In this document: positions 8,419 through 17,016 of the stretch, piece after piece
Position numbering within the stretch: position 1 is the first letter of the stretch
Layout of the letters: every line of letters begins with the position of its first letter
DNA from: Cytophagales bacterium
GTDB taxonomy: Bacteria; Bacteroidota; Bacteroidia; Cytophagales; Spirosomataceae
Direction of reading: 5' to 3'
Assembly: GCA_004292855.1 (NCBI GenBank)
Contig: RDXN01000040.1
Span: 55,924 to 119,923, forward strand
DNA: 64,000 nucleotides
Made by a program: the position numbers and the translations under genes
Notes under the pieces: generated by a model
What the model was told of the DNA's origin: nothing
Database searches by the model: none
Seen by the model: only the letters and a program-made list of their open reading frames with translations

Positions 8419-8946
8419 TATCCATAAAAATAATCCATACAAAACGAACCCCATCGATAAACCAAACGACAGCCATTTGGCGAGTTTGAACACCTCGCAC
8501 AACACGGCTACGGGCATCGACTGCGACGGATAAGTACTGAGCATGGTAACGATGGTGGCATTCTCCAAATAATCAAAAAGCAGGCTGGCGAAGGGCAGCA
8601 ACGTAACCCAGGCGAAGGGCTTGTAGGGCTTGTTGCGGAACAGCATCGTCAGGATTACAGCCAACAGTAAGCTGTAGACGATGGGGTAAATCAGGTCAGT
8701 GGTGAGTTCGGTTCGGGTATAGTAGGCGCGGGCTTCAGGGCCATACTCGGCCACCATCTGAAGGGTGCGGGTAGGGTCGAATCCAAACGTGAGGTCGATG
8801 GGGCCAATGGGTTTACCGGCCAGTTGATTGATCCGATCCCCGGCGTTTTTGAGCCAATAAGCCGGGAAACTCACGTAGAGAATAAACAAAATAACCAACG
8901 TTTTCCAGTTGGCTATTTTGTTGAGAATACGGACGAGAGTAGTCAT
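8395..8946 (-). CDS. Four-helix integral membrane protein, unknown function
   Basis: A 183-residue inner-membrane protein with about four hydrophobic segments: near residues 15-33, 84-102, 110-125 and 150-178. A roughly 50-residue polar loop lies between the first and second segments. It lies 6 bp downstream of the flavin monooxygenase gene and is almost certainly co-transcribed with it. The final residues are encoded by a dispersed repeat. The loop and helices resemble uncharacterised proteins of this phylum; I cannot name a domain. Confidence 0.75.
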   Translation of the reverse strand: MTTLVRILNKIANWKTLVILFILYVSFPAYWLKNAGDRINQLAGKPIGPIDLTFGFDPTRTLQMVAEYGPEARAYYTRTELTTDLIYPIVYSLLLAVILTMLFRNKPYKPFAWVTLLPFASLLFDYLENATIVTMLSTYPSQSMPVAVLCEVFKLAKWLSFGLSMGFVLYGLFLWIGTRMKRI

Positions 8947-8952
8947 ACGATC

Positions 8953-10470
8953 TTACGCTTCGACGAGTTGTATATTGGCAATAACGTTCTTTTTTGCCGG
9001 ATTAAGGGCTTTCAATTCAGCCGTGAGTCCTTTGTAAATTGAGGGATCGAACGGGGCCATGAACTCCTTGATTGGGTTGCGGGTCCGGCGGGTGTTGAGG
9101 CCCATATCGCGCATGAGTTCGTCGGCGTGATGGAACGAAAACGGGATGATGCAAGTGCCCGATGCGTTGTTGTACGGAGCGCGTTGCGCCAACCATTCGT
9201 GGTGTAGGGCGATCTCCAGTTTCATGGCCGGGGCATCGGGCAGGTTCAGTTGGCCCTTGAAATACTGAGCCGAATAATGGGCGGCCAACTCGGACGTAAA
9301 CGGCGTGAACAGCGAGGGGTTATAGCCCACAAACGACAGGTTCGGGACATCGGGCGGCAGCACGTTGCGGTACAGTTGGAACCACCCTTTCTGGTTGCGG
9401 ATTCGGCTGGTGATGACCTCGTCGAAAAACAAAACGGTTTGCCGGAAACCCGTGGCAAAAACGACCTGATCGACTGCCAGGTGTTTGCCGGTGTTCAGCA
9501 CCACCCCATCGGGGACGAAGCGGGCGATTTGGCCTTTTTCGAGTTGAATTTCGCCCGAAGCCGCCCGCTCGTAAAAGTTGTCGGAGGTTAGGCCGATGGC
9601 GCAATTGGCAATGCTGTCGAATGGTTTTTCGGGAAGCAGATCGCTCTGCTTTAACTTCAGTTGGGCCGATACGAGGTTGCCTATCGTCTTGACTAACAGG
9701 TTGGTAACGGGTTTGCCCAGTGGCCCATGCAGAAATTTGTGGATGCCAAACAGAGACCGATACGGAAACAGCGACTCGCCGAAGCGGTGCATGAGCAGGT
9801 GCTTGAAATTGAGTCCCCAGAAAATCCGGGGCATCTTCCACTTCGCTTCCCGGTAGATACAAACAGGCTTCTCCGACACGTTGCTCACCTGCGACAGGAT
9901 GTCGTGGGCCGATTTGGCAAACCCTACCACGGCTACCCGTTGGTGTTTGGCCGCGTCGAGGTGGTGTTGCCGGTATTCGGTGCTGTGCAACACCGTGCCC
10001 GCGAACAACTCGCGGCCCGGAACCTGAGGCATATTGGGTTCGTTGAACACCCCATTGCACACTACCAGAAAATCGACGTTGGTCTCCTCCGATTGGCCCT
10101 GTTTGCGGGTGTGAATCACCCAGCCACCTGCCCCGCCTTGAATCGGCTCCGCTCGTTCGACGCTCGTGCTGAACCGGATGCCGGGCAACACGCCGAACTG
10201 CCGGGCATAGTTGGTCAGGTATTGCTGTACCTGCTCGCCGGTGGGCCATTCGGGGTAGTGTTTGGGCATCGGAAAGTCGGAGAACGTGTAGGTGTCGCGT
10301 GGGTTTTGGGTGGTCACGTTGGGGTAACGGCGGGTAGAGGCCCACACCCCGCCCAACTCGGCTTCGCGCTCGAAAACGACCACTGAAAAGCCGTGTTCAC
10401 GCATGGTTTTGGCTGTTACGAGGCCGCTTACGCCCGCCCCGATAATGCCCACTGTATGAGTCGTTTTCAT
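8953..10470 (-). CDS. Flavin-containing monooxygenase (FMO type)
   Basis: FAD- and NADPH-dependent oxygenase of 505 residues, cytoplasmic. The N-terminal Rossmann motif GAGVSG starts at residue 11. The FMO fingerprint FAGTVLHSTEYR fits FxGxxxHxxxY and is followed by a second nucleotide-binding stretch, VAVVGFAKSAHD. A late ATGF motif (VFATGFRQ) is also present. Family members oxidise soft nucleophiles (N or S) or perform Baeyer-Villiger reactions; the substrate here is unknown. It heads a two-gene operon with the membrane protein downstream. Confidence 0.88.
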   Translation of the reverse strand: MKTTHTVGIIGAGVSGLVTAKTMREHGFSVVVFEREAELGGVWASTRRYPNVTTQNPRDTYTFSDFPMPKHYPEWPTGEQVQQYLTNYARQFGVLPGIRFSTSVERAEPIQGGAGGWVIHTRKQGQSEETNVDFLVVCNGVFNEPNMPQVPGRELFAGTVLHSTEYRQHHLDAAKHQRVAVVGFAKSAHDILSQVSNVSEKPVCIYREAKWKMPRIFWGLNFKHLLMHRFGESLFPYRSLFGIHKFLHGPLGKPVTNLLVKTIGNLVSAQLKLKQSDLLPEKPFDSIANCAIGLTSDNFYERAASGEIQLEKGQIARFVPDGVVLNTGKHLAVDQVVFATGFRQTVLFFDEVITSRIRNQKGWFQLYRNVLPPDVPNLSFVGYNPSLFTPFTSELAAHYSAQYFKGQLNLPDAPAMKLEIALHHEWLAQRAPYNNASGTCIIPFSFHHADELMRDMGLNTRRTRNPIKEFMAPFDPSIYKGLTAELKALNPAKKNVIANIQLVEA

Positions 10471-10512
10471 AGTTAGAGGAGTTTTTTCGACAAGATTATA
10501 GGATGATTTTTT

Positions 10513-10611
10513 GACAGGATTACAGCCGGGCCGCCGGAGCGGATTGAACAGGATTTCCTATCATACTGAAATCCATTTAATCCGCTCCGGCGGCCCGGCT
10601 GTAATCCTGTC
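10513..10611. repeat. 33-bp perfect inverted repeat
   Basis: Arms 10513-10545 and 10579-10611, each built around GCCGGGCCGCCGGAGC flanked by an ACAGGATTACA-type tract, are exact reverse complements. It lies between the monooxygenase start and the end of the small secreted gene and may end transcription of the latter. Confidence 0.88.
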
Positions 10612-10626
10612 GAGAATTAATGTCAA

Positions 10627-11088
10627 TCAAAGCTTGGCTCCAAAAGTCTGATTGGCAAGCTTGTATACGTACACGTACACAATGTTTGAGTAAGAGGAGA
10701 CCGTGACGTAGACAACGACGTTTGTCGCGTTGTTCCGGTGTATATGCGTTCCCTGTGAACTCACTTGGCCTTTCATACAAGCGGGCGCAGTGCCCGTCAT
10801 CGGTGTAACCTGGCTCATCAGCCATTTTTTACCCGTCTTGGTTTCGGTCAGGATTACGTTGCTGGATTTCTCTAGTTTGAAGTTAGCGGTCAGAGAAACC
10901 GAGTAGGCGGGGTCGCCCTCGTCGTTGGAGATGCCAAGTGGTACGATGTCATTAAACGACATCACGTCTTTCTTTTCGCTCGCCTGAACGTTCTGCAACG
11001 TCCAGGCGCACTGTGCCTGCCCAATTTGTGCAAATGATGTGGCTGCGAGGCCGAATAACATAGCGAACAATAAGCTTACTTTTTTCAT
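10627..11088 (-). CDS. Small secreted protein, paralogue 1
   Basis: A 153-residue exported protein. The start is at 11088, giving the signal peptide MKKVSLLFAMLFGLAATSFA cleaved before Q; the longer open frame to 11184 is promoter DNA. The mature part has a Cys pair (QCAW near the N terminus and ACMKG) and beta-rich, Val/Tyr-rich C-terminal strands. Its signal peptide and about 100 bp of upstream DNA are nearly the same as those of the gene at 12575-13003, although the mature proteins differ. It is likely controlled through palindrome site B. No known family recognised. Confidence 0.7.
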   Translation of the reverse strand: MKKVSLLFAMLFGLAATSFAQIGQAQCAWTLQNVQASEKKDVMSFNDIVPLGISNDEGDPAYSVSLTANFKLEKSSNVILTETKTGKKWLMSQVTPMTGTAPACMKGQVSSQGTHIHRNNATNVVVYVTVSSYSNIVYVYVYKLANQTFGAKL

Positions 11089-11140
11089 GATTGTGTTTGG
11101 CCATTGGCCGGTTTGATTAAAAAAAGAGGATGCCCGTTTG

Positions 11141-11196
11141 GGTGATACAAAGGTGGCGGATTGGGGAGGGGTGAATCCATACAACCTTGTTTGTAT
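11141..11196 (-). promoter_or_regulatory. Operator-promoter site B (18-bp palindrome plus -7 box)
   Basis: The palindrome ATACAAACAAGGTTGTAT occupies 11179-11196 (minus-strand reading). A -7-like CACCTTTG ends at 11148, 26 bp after the GTTG of the palindrome. It sits upstream of secreted paralogue 1. The stretch from palindrome to start codon is conserved with the promoter of paralogue 2. Confidence 0.6.
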
Positions 11197-11229
11197 TTTT
11201 TGAAGCTGTGGCTAATTCTTGCCGGAAGC

Positions 11230-11318
11230 ACCCCACCCCAACCCCTCCCCCGTAGGGAGGGGCTAAAAAAACGCTCAAGTCGAAGCCCCTTCCTACGGGG
11301 GAGGGGTTGGGGTGGGGT
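11230..11318. repeat. 35-bp GC-rich inverted repeat
   Basis: Arms 11230-11264 and 11284-11318 (CCCCACCCCAACCCCTCCCC and complement) pair with one mismatch around a 19-bp loop. It lies between the secreted gene promoter and the end of the class A monooxygenase gene, and could act as a transcription barrier on either strand. Confidence 0.88.
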
Positions 11319-11348
11319 ACAACGAGATATTTACAAAATCTTTGAAAA

Positions 11349-12479
11349 TCAGATGGCTAGTTTCCGTACGTCATACGAGAAATAGGTGTCCATCATTCGT
11401 AGGGTTAGCCGGGGAGGAAGCAGGCTGAACAAAGTATTTCGTGCGCTACGAACGAGCCGATTTTTGGACTGACCGATTCGTCCAATCGCCAGACTAGCAT
11501 CCACAACCGCCTTAGCACGCGGAAAATGAAGCATTTCGTAGCGGGTAAATGCCTCCTGATTCAAGCCGTATTTCTGAATACAGCGGGCCAAAATATACGC
11601 GCCTTCGATGGCCATACAGCCGCCCTGCCCCAGGTTCGGCGTGGTGGGATGGGCCGCATCGCCCAGCAAAACAACGTTCCCCTGCGACCAGCCGCGAACG
11701 GGAACCCGGTCCGACAAACTGTTTTTGATGAAGTGTTCGGTGTGTTCGATAAGGGCGGGAATCGGGTAGTGCCAGTCGCCAAAATGAGCCAGCAGTTTTT
11801 GTTTGGTGCCTTCCGGCTCGTCGGTCTGCATGAACGGTTCGTTCAGCGTGGCCCACCAGCCAAAAACGCCCTCTTTGATCGGGACGATCCCTACCCGTTG
11901 GCCGTTGCCGTAGGTCTCACTACCGTACCCGTCCGCCAAATCGAGCCTACATACGCCCCGCCAGATGCTGTACCCTCTAAACACCGGCTTCCCGTCGTTG
12001 ATCACCCGATCCCGAACTACTGAGTTCAGGCCATCGGCACCAACCAGGGCATCGACGGTTTTACGAACTCCGTTGGTAAATTGTATCTCGACTTGCCCGT
12101 TCGGCAGCGTCGAAAATGTTTGTAGCGCATGGCCGCTGTGAAGTTGTGCGTCGGTGTGCCTGAGCAGAATAGCGTGGAGGTCGGGGCGGTGCATACACAC
12201 CGTAGGCAGGTCATAGCGCGGGCTGGACTGGCTCAGAATCTTCCCCGACTGTGTTTTCAGAAACACATCCTTTACCTCACCCGCTACCCGAAGAATGTCG
12301 TCCAGAATGCCCAGCTCCTGATACACAGTCAACGCGTTTGGAAACACGCTAATGGCCGCCCCTACCTCGCGAAATTCGTCGTTTTTTTCGTAGATATGGC
12401 AGCTATAGCCGCTCTTTTTGAGGCAGATAGCTAGCGTCAGCCCGCCAATTCCGCCACCGATGATGGCAATTTCGTTCAT
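11349..12479 (-). CDS. Class A FAD-dependent monooxygenase
   Basis: Flavoprotein of 376 residues of the PHBH/UbiH/TetX/zeaxanthin-epoxidase superfamily, using NAD(P)H and O2 to hydroxylate or epoxidise a substrate. The GxGxxG motif IIGGGIGGL is at residues 5-13. The DG motif is in ALVGADGLNS, and the GD motif GDAAHPTTPNLGQG closes the FAD site. The start is set at 12479, which puts the Rossmann motif right at the N terminus; the 86 upstream codons of open frame are rich in Cys, Trp and Gln and look non-coding. A hydroxybenzoate-type, carotenoid-type or drug-modifying activity cannot be told apart here. Confidence 0.88.
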   Translation of the reverse strand: MNEIAIIGGGIGGLTLAICLKKSGYSCHIYEKNDEFREVGAAISVFPNALTVYQELGILDDILRVAGEVKDVFLKTQSGKILSQSSPRYDLPTVCMHRPDLHAILLRHTDAQLHSGHALQTFSTLPNGQVEIQFTNGVRKTVDALVGADGLNSVVRDRVINDGKPVFRGYSIWRGVCRLDLADGYGSETYGNGQRVGIVPIKEGVFGWWATLNEPFMQTDEPEGTKQKLLAHFGDWHYPIPALIEHTEHFIKNSLSDRVPVRGWSQGNVVLLGDAAHPTTPNLGQGGCMAIEGAYILARCIQKYGLNQEAFTRYEMLHFPRAKAVVDASLAIGRIGQSKNRLVRSARNTLFSLLPPRLTLRMMDTYFSYDVRKLAI

Positions 12480-12574
12480 GATTGGTTGGTGTATAAAACA
12501 GCCCGCATCCACACCGGAACCGGTTGTGGATGCGTAGACTGAGCAGAAAAATCGGGTCGTTGCATGGAGCCAAG

Positions 12575-13003
12575 TTACTGATTGTTCACACCAACCTGCC
12601 GGGCGAGCAAAATATGCTCTTTGGTAGCTGTGGGGTCTTGGTTGGGGCCAGCACTGAAAACAGGTCCACAAAAGCACACCAGCATTTTGTCTTTGGTGCT
12701 GTAGTAGCAATGGCGAATGTCGAATTTGTTGGGGCATTTAGGCTGCGGTGCGGTAGCGGGAGCTTCGTTGTTGCCCTCGAATACCACCCGCTCGCGGCCC
12801 GACTGAACACTCAGGTTGAACACCTCACCGCCCCGAATGGTACAACGAACCACCGACCCATCGGCCATCCGAACAGTGTTTGCGCCGTCGCTCAACGAGG
12901 CTTCGGTTTCCTGAGTTTGCCAGCGCGTGGCGGGGGCTGTCTGGGCGAACGATGCGGCTACGAAGCCGAGGAAAAGGGCGAAAATCAAACTTACTTTTTT
13001 CAT
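12575..13003 (-). CDS. Small secreted protein, paralogue 2
   Basis: A 142-residue exported protein. The start at 13003 gives the signal peptide MKKVSLIFALFLGFVAASFA, almost that of the gene at 10627-11088. The mature part has several Cys residues (VVRCTIRGG, PKCPNKF, RHCYY, LVCFCGP) that could form disulfides outside the cytoplasm, and short glycine turns. It is divergent from the first kinase of the triple cluster and shares an intergenic region with palindrome site C, so it is a good candidate for a protein whose level or state is linked to that signalling system. Function unknown. Confidence 0.7.
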   Translation of the reverse strand: MKKVSLIFALFLGFVAASFAQTAPATRWQTQETEASLSDGANTVRMADGSVVRCTIRGGEVFNLSVQSGRERVVFEGNNEAPATAPQPKCPNKFDIRHCYYSTKDKMLVCFCGPVFSAGPNQDPTATKEHILLARQVGVNNQ

Positions 13004-13080
13004 GATTGTTTTGGTTTGTGGCCGTTGGCCGGTTTGATAAAAAAGAGGAAGTAGTCCGGCGGGGCTGTTTGTCCCGTTTG

Positions 13081-13160
13081 GATGATACAAAGGTCTCCCA
13101 TCGGGCAGGGGCAAATCCATACAACCTTGTTTGTATTTTGTCTGAAAACCTGTTCTTTTG
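13081..13160. promoter_or_regulatory. Divergent operator-promoter site C
   Basis: The palindrome at 13119-13136 (plus strand ATACAACCTTGTTTGTAT) lies between the secreted paralogue and kinase 1. Toward the minus gene, GACCTTTG ends at 13088, 26 bp after the palindrome GTTG, as at site B. Toward kinase 1, a TTTG (13130-13133) is followed 19 bp later by TTCTTTTG (13153-13160), the usual Bacteroidota spacing. One protein bound here could control both genes. Confidence 0.6.
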
Positions 13161-13193
13161 ACCTTTCCTCTGCCTCTTAATCGCATACTCAAT

Positions 13194-15089
13194 ATGAAAA
13201 ACGCCAGTCTCTTCTGGTTTTTGTTGTTGCTCGCCCATCGGAGCTATGCCCAACAGCCCGACGAGATTCCGTTGTGGGGACGTCTCTATCATTTTGTGGA
13301 TTCGACAAGCCGCCTGACCCTTGAGCAGGTCATGGAGCGGCAACGGGCGGGGCAGTTTCGACCCTCGGTTAGCCTTACGAACCGGCAGGATTTCGGGTAC
13401 AACACCACCGCCACTCACTGGCTCTTTTTTGAACTCGACCCACCCGCCAACCCATCGGAGCAATGCCAACTGATGCTCGAAATCGAGTATGCCAACCTCG
13501 ACGAACTTGAACTGATCGAAGTGCAGAGTGGGCAACTCCGCTCGCTGGGGCTGACCGGCGACCGATTTCTGTACCGGCAGCGGCCCTACCAAAACAACAA
13601 TTACGTATTCCCGATTGAGGTCCGTCCCGGTGCCAGAACGGGCTATTTTCTCCGGGTGAAACAACCCCACGCCATCCTGTCGTTTTTTGCGAAACTCTGG
13701 AACCGTCCGGCGTTTGTGGCCTCCGACCGCACCGAATATTTCGCCTGGGGCATCTATATCGGCATCATCTGCATTGTGGCGACCCTGAATCTGGTTCTAT
13801 TGCTGGCCCTGCGCGACTGGATTTACCTGTGGTACAGCCTGTATCTGCATTTCATTACGATGCATCTCTTTTCCGATGCCGGGTTGGGGTTTCAGTACCT
13901 CTGGCCCGCGCTGCCGAGAATCAACGAGTTTTTGCCGGTTTATCTCTACGTGTGGGCGGCCATGCTGGCGCAAACCACGTTTATGCAGTATTTTATTCAT
14001 CAGACCCGGCACAACAGCCGGATGTTTCGCTGGGTATACGCGTTTAAAATCTTCGTGGCCGTATCGCTGGGGATAGCAATCGGTATCTATTGGCTGAAAC
14101 CGCTCGGCTACGAGACGTTTATGTATCAGGCTGTTTCGCTGGCAACCTCGCTGTTTGTTCCGTTTATTGTGCTGTTGACCATTCTGAGCCTGGTCGAAGC
14201 AAACCGGCTGGCCCGGTCGGGAGCCGCCCCATACGAGCGGGTGGTGCGCTATTACGGCTACGCGCTGGCGGTTCAGTTTACGGGCTATATGGTCGTAGCC
14301 GTTATGAACTTTTGCCAGGCGCAGGGGTGGCCGCTACCGTTCGACGTGGAGACCTACGTGGTGCTGGGGTTGAGCGTGTTGGCCGATCTAGTGTTTTTTA
14401 CGTACGGCCTTACTTACCGCTATACTCAGGGGCAACAGCGCAATCAGCAACTGGCGTTAAGTGTATTGCAAAATCGACAAGATGCTCAGAAACAGGTTAT
14501 TGGTTCTCTGGAAGACGAACGCCGACGGCTGGCCCAAGACCTACACGACGACGTTGGCCCGTTACTGGCTACGGCCAAAGGCTACCTCTCGCGGCTGGCT
14601 CGCACGGACCATACGCCCCTGCTCTTGCAGGCCCAAACTCTGCTCGACGAAGCCGCCGACGAACTCCGAACGCTCTCGCATCAGCTACTACCCAAACCGG
14701 CAGAGCAAACCAGTTTGGCTAGTGCTATTGCCGAAGCCACCCGGAAGTTGGGCAACCGGGGCGTGCCGGTTCTGTTTGTGTGTATGGGCGACGAAAGGCC
14801 ACTCGATTCGCAACAGGAACAACTCTTGTTCAGCATGGCTACCCAACTCATTCGGAACGCCCAAAAGCACCCGCAAGCCTCCGAAGTGACGGTTCAACTG
14901 CTCTATCACCACGACCAACTGAACCTCTCCGTAGAGGACGACGGCCTGCCCACCGCCCTGCCCGAAACCGATGCCGCCAACCTGAACGCCAAAGCGAACC
15001 TGCTCAAAGCGGGCCTGATGATCGACGCGACCGAAGCGGGTAACTCGGTCATGGTGAACGTGTTTATCACTAGCCCGACGCCCGCATGA
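13194..15089 (+). CDS. 7TMR-DISM sensor kinase 1: has His, lacks ATP G boxes
   Basis: Membrane sensor of 631 residues. It has a signal peptide (residues 1-20), a periplasmic 7TMR-DISMED2-like domain (about 30-165), seven membrane helices (about 182-400), a coiled linker and a HisKA_3 domain. The phospho-acceptor His451 is present in DLHDDVG. The ATPase domain is degraded: Asn555 of the N box remains (LIRNAQKH), but the DxGxGF and GxGLxxI boxes are replaced by DDGLPTALP and NLNAKANLL. It should therefore be phosphorylated by a partner rather than by itself. The start at 13194 gives a clean signal peptide. Its stop overlaps the start of kinase 2 (ATGA). Confidence 0.88.
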   Translation: MKNASLFWFLLLLAHRSYAQQPDEIPLWGRLYHFVDSTSRLTLEQVMERQRAGQFRPSVSLTNRQDFGYNTTATHWLFFELDPPANPSEQCQLMLEIEYANLDELELIEVQSGQLRSLGLTGDRFLYRQRPYQNNNYVFPIEVRPGARTGYFLRVKQPHAILSFFAKLWNRPAFVASDRTEYFAWGIYIGIICIVATLNLVLLLALRDWIYLWYSLYLHFITMHLFSDAGLGFQYLWPALPRINEFLPVYLYVWAAMLAQTTFMQYFIHQTRHNSRMFRWVYAFKIFVAVSLGIAIGIYWLKPLGYETFMYQAVSLATSLFVPFIVLLTILSLVEANRLARSGAAPYERVVRYYGYALAVQFTGYMVVAVMNFCQAQGWPLPFDVETYVVLGLSVLADLVFFTYGLTYRYTQGQQRNQQLALSVLQNRQDAQKQVIGSLEDERRRLAQDLHDDVGPLLATAKGYLSRLARTDHTPLLLQAQTLLDEAADELRTLSHQLLPKPAEQTSLASAIAEATRKLGNRGVPVLFVCMGDERPLDSQQEQLLFSMATQLIRNAQKHPQASEVTVQLLYHHDQLNLSVEDDGLPTALPETDAANLNAKANLLKAGLMIDATEAGNSVMVNVFITSPTPA

Positions 15090-16948
15090 TTCGGAATCTG
15101 ATTGGACTGTTTGTGATCGTGGTGGCCCTTGTGCTGGGGTTGGCCGCGTATCATTTGCAGTCGATGAAGGCGTTGACGGAGCAGCCAACGCCTTTTTCCC
15201 ACTGGGAAGACGAACGCGGCACGGCAACGGTTGAGGAGGTGGTGCGGACCGGGTCTTTTTTACCCGTTCGCAAACGCCGGATCAATTTTGGTTATACTGA
15301 GTCAGTGCATTGGTTCCGGTTCCGGCTCGTGGCCGACAGTCTTCCTGAAGAGTTGACGTTTGAGATTCGTAACCATACCATCGACCACGTCGAACTGTTT
15401 GCGGTGAGAAAAGAGGGGATTACGTCGACGGGAAAAACCGGGAGCCGCCTGCCGTTCGCGCAACGCCCGTCGCCCACCAAAACGTTTGCGTATTTGTTGA
15501 ACGTCGAGAGCGGACAAGAGGTCGATTACTACCTCCGTCTCGACAAGCGATACGAGAATCTGGCGACCGAATTGAGCCTATGGCAAACCACTGATTTTGA
15601 GGATAAAGAACAGCGCGAATACTTGCTGTGGGGCATTTTTGCCGGGGTTGTGGGGCTGATGGTGGTGCTGGCGTTCCTGTTTTTTGCCGCCACGCGCGAC
15701 AAAGTCTACGCCTGTTACGGCCTGTACGTCCTGGCATTGGCCCTCCGGCAGTTTGCCGATACAGGGCTGGGATTTCAGTTTTTGTGGCCCCATCACCCGA
15801 CCATTAACCATCCCGATGCCGTCATCATGGCATTGTGGCTTTACATTCCGGCTATGTTCCAGTTTCAGCGGTATTTTTTGGAGTTGCCTACCACTGCCCC
15901 CCGCTTGTTTTGGGCTACCCGAATAGTAAAGTACTTGTTCCTGAGCCTGTTTCTAAGCTTGTTGATCGCGCAGGCAATGGGCCTTACCGACACCTACACT
16001 GGTTCGTACCGGTTGGTCACGCAAACGCATGCCGTGCTGGCTAACCTGGCTTTTTTGCTGTTCATTAGTAGCACTATAGTCGGTGTACGATCAAACGATA
16101 CTGTCAAAAAACTGTATGGGATCGGGTTTGGTATCCAGATTTTCGGGCAGTTGTTCGTGTACGCGCAAAACCTGATGCGGTATCAGCCCGATGGCGTTTT
16201 CTTCGTGGATGCCTACCTCATTCTGATCGTCAACTTCTTTATCGACCTCATTATTTTCGCCTACCTGCTGGCCTATCGCTACCGAACGTCGATCAACCAA
16301 CAACGGCAGTTGCAGCTTACCCTGGCTCAATCCGGGCAACAAACCAACGAAGCCATTATCGACGTGCTTGAATCGGAACGGCAACAGGTGGGTAACCTCA
16401 TTCTGACCGACGTGGGAGGCCGATTGGCCGACACCCGCGCCCGGCTATCGGGACTTGCTCCCAACCCCCTCCTGACCGAAGCCCTGACCCTGATCGACAA
16501 AACCGACGACTGCCTCGACCAAATCCTCCGCGACGGCCTCCCCCCCGACCTGACTCAAAAAGGACTCCCCGCTGCCCTCGCCGAACTGGTGGAACAACGC
16601 GCTCAAACCGGACCAATGCAGTGGATATTCACGCACAAACATGACCTTGAAAAAGCAACGACCCCATTCTCCGTCATGCAGACCCGACAATTGTATCGAA
16701 TTGTCAACGAGCTGATTAACAATGTTGTAAAGCACGCACAGGCCGCCGAAGGGCGAGTTTTTCTGACACAAACTGCCCGAGACTGGCAACTGACTGTTTC
16801 AGATAATGGTCGCGGTTTCGACACAAAACGAACGGATAAAGACGCGGGAATTGGCCTGAAAAACATTCAGGCCCGCGCCCAAACGTTGGGAGCCACCGTG
16901 CAGATCAAATCGGGCGAGGGGGGAACGGTTGTAGTGGTGAGTGGGTGA
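15086..16948 (+). CDS. 7TMR-DISM sensor kinase 2: ATPase intact, His replaced
   Basis: Paralogue of kinases 1 and 3, 620 residues, same layout of N-terminal membrane anchor or signal, DISMED2-like domain, seven helices and HisKA_3/HATPase. At the phospho-acceptor position the conserved DLHDDVG reads LILTDVG, so the His is Leu440. In contrast the ATP-binding domain is complete: N box ELINNVVKH with Asn546, G1 box SDNGRGFD and G2 box GIGLKNIQAR. It can plausibly bind ATP but has no His of its own to phosphorylate. ATGA overlap with kinase 1 upstream indicates coupled translation. Its stop lies at the edge of palindrome site D. Confidence 0.88.
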   Translation: MIRNLIGLFVIVVALVLGLAAYHLQSMKALTEQPTPFSHWEDERGTATVEEVVRTGSFLPVRKRRINFGYTESVHWFRFRLVADSLPEELTFEIRNHTIDHVELFAVRKEGITSTGKTGSRLPFAQRPSPTKTFAYLLNVESGQEVDYYLRLDKRYENLATELSLWQTTDFEDKEQREYLLWGIFAGVVGLMVVLAFLFFAATRDKVYACYGLYVLALALRQFADTGLGFQFLWPHHPTINHPDAVIMALWLYIPAMFQFQRYFLELPTTAPRLFWATRIVKYLFLSLFLSLLIAQAMGLTDTYTGSYRLVTQTHAVLANLAFLLFISSTIVGVRSNDTVKKLYGIGFGIQIFGQLFVYAQNLMRYQPDGVFFVDAYLILIVNFFIDLIIFAYLLAYRYRTSINQQRQLQLTLAQSGQQTNEAIIDVLESERQQVGNLILTDVGGRLADTRARLSGLAPNPLLTEALTLIDKTDDCLDQILRDGLPPDLTQKGLPAALAELVEQRAQTGPMQWIFTHKHDLEKATTPFSVMQTRQLYRIVNELINNVVKHAQAAEGRVFLTQTARDWQLTVSDNGRGFDTKRTDKDAGIGLKNIQARAQTLGATVQIKSGEGGTVVVVSG

Positions 16949-16952
16949 AAAA

Positions 16953-17000
16953 ATACAAACTAGTTTGTATGGTGGGCGTTCCCGCTGGTCTTTACTTTTG
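16953..17000 (+). promoter_or_regulatory. Operator-promoter site D, perfect palindrome
   Basis: ATACAAACTAGTTTGTAT at 16953-16970 is an exact 18-bp palindrome. A perfect Bacteroidota -7 box, TACTTTTG (16993-17000), follows 25 bp after its TTTG. This is the best match of the four sites. It falls within the open frame of kinase 3 if the GTG at 16945 is used, but directly upstream of the TTG at 17017. Confidence 0.7.
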
Positions 17001-17016
17001 GTCAAATTTGCCCCTG

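Noticed and set aside
9320..10345. A 341-residue frame on the same strand as the FMO in another frame
   Set aside because: Pro/Arg-rich shadow of the FMO gene, which has all expected motifs.
12480..12737. 86-residue N-terminal extension of the class A monooxygenase
   Set aside because: It would precede the Rossmann motif with a Cys/Trp/Gln-rich non-conserved stretch.
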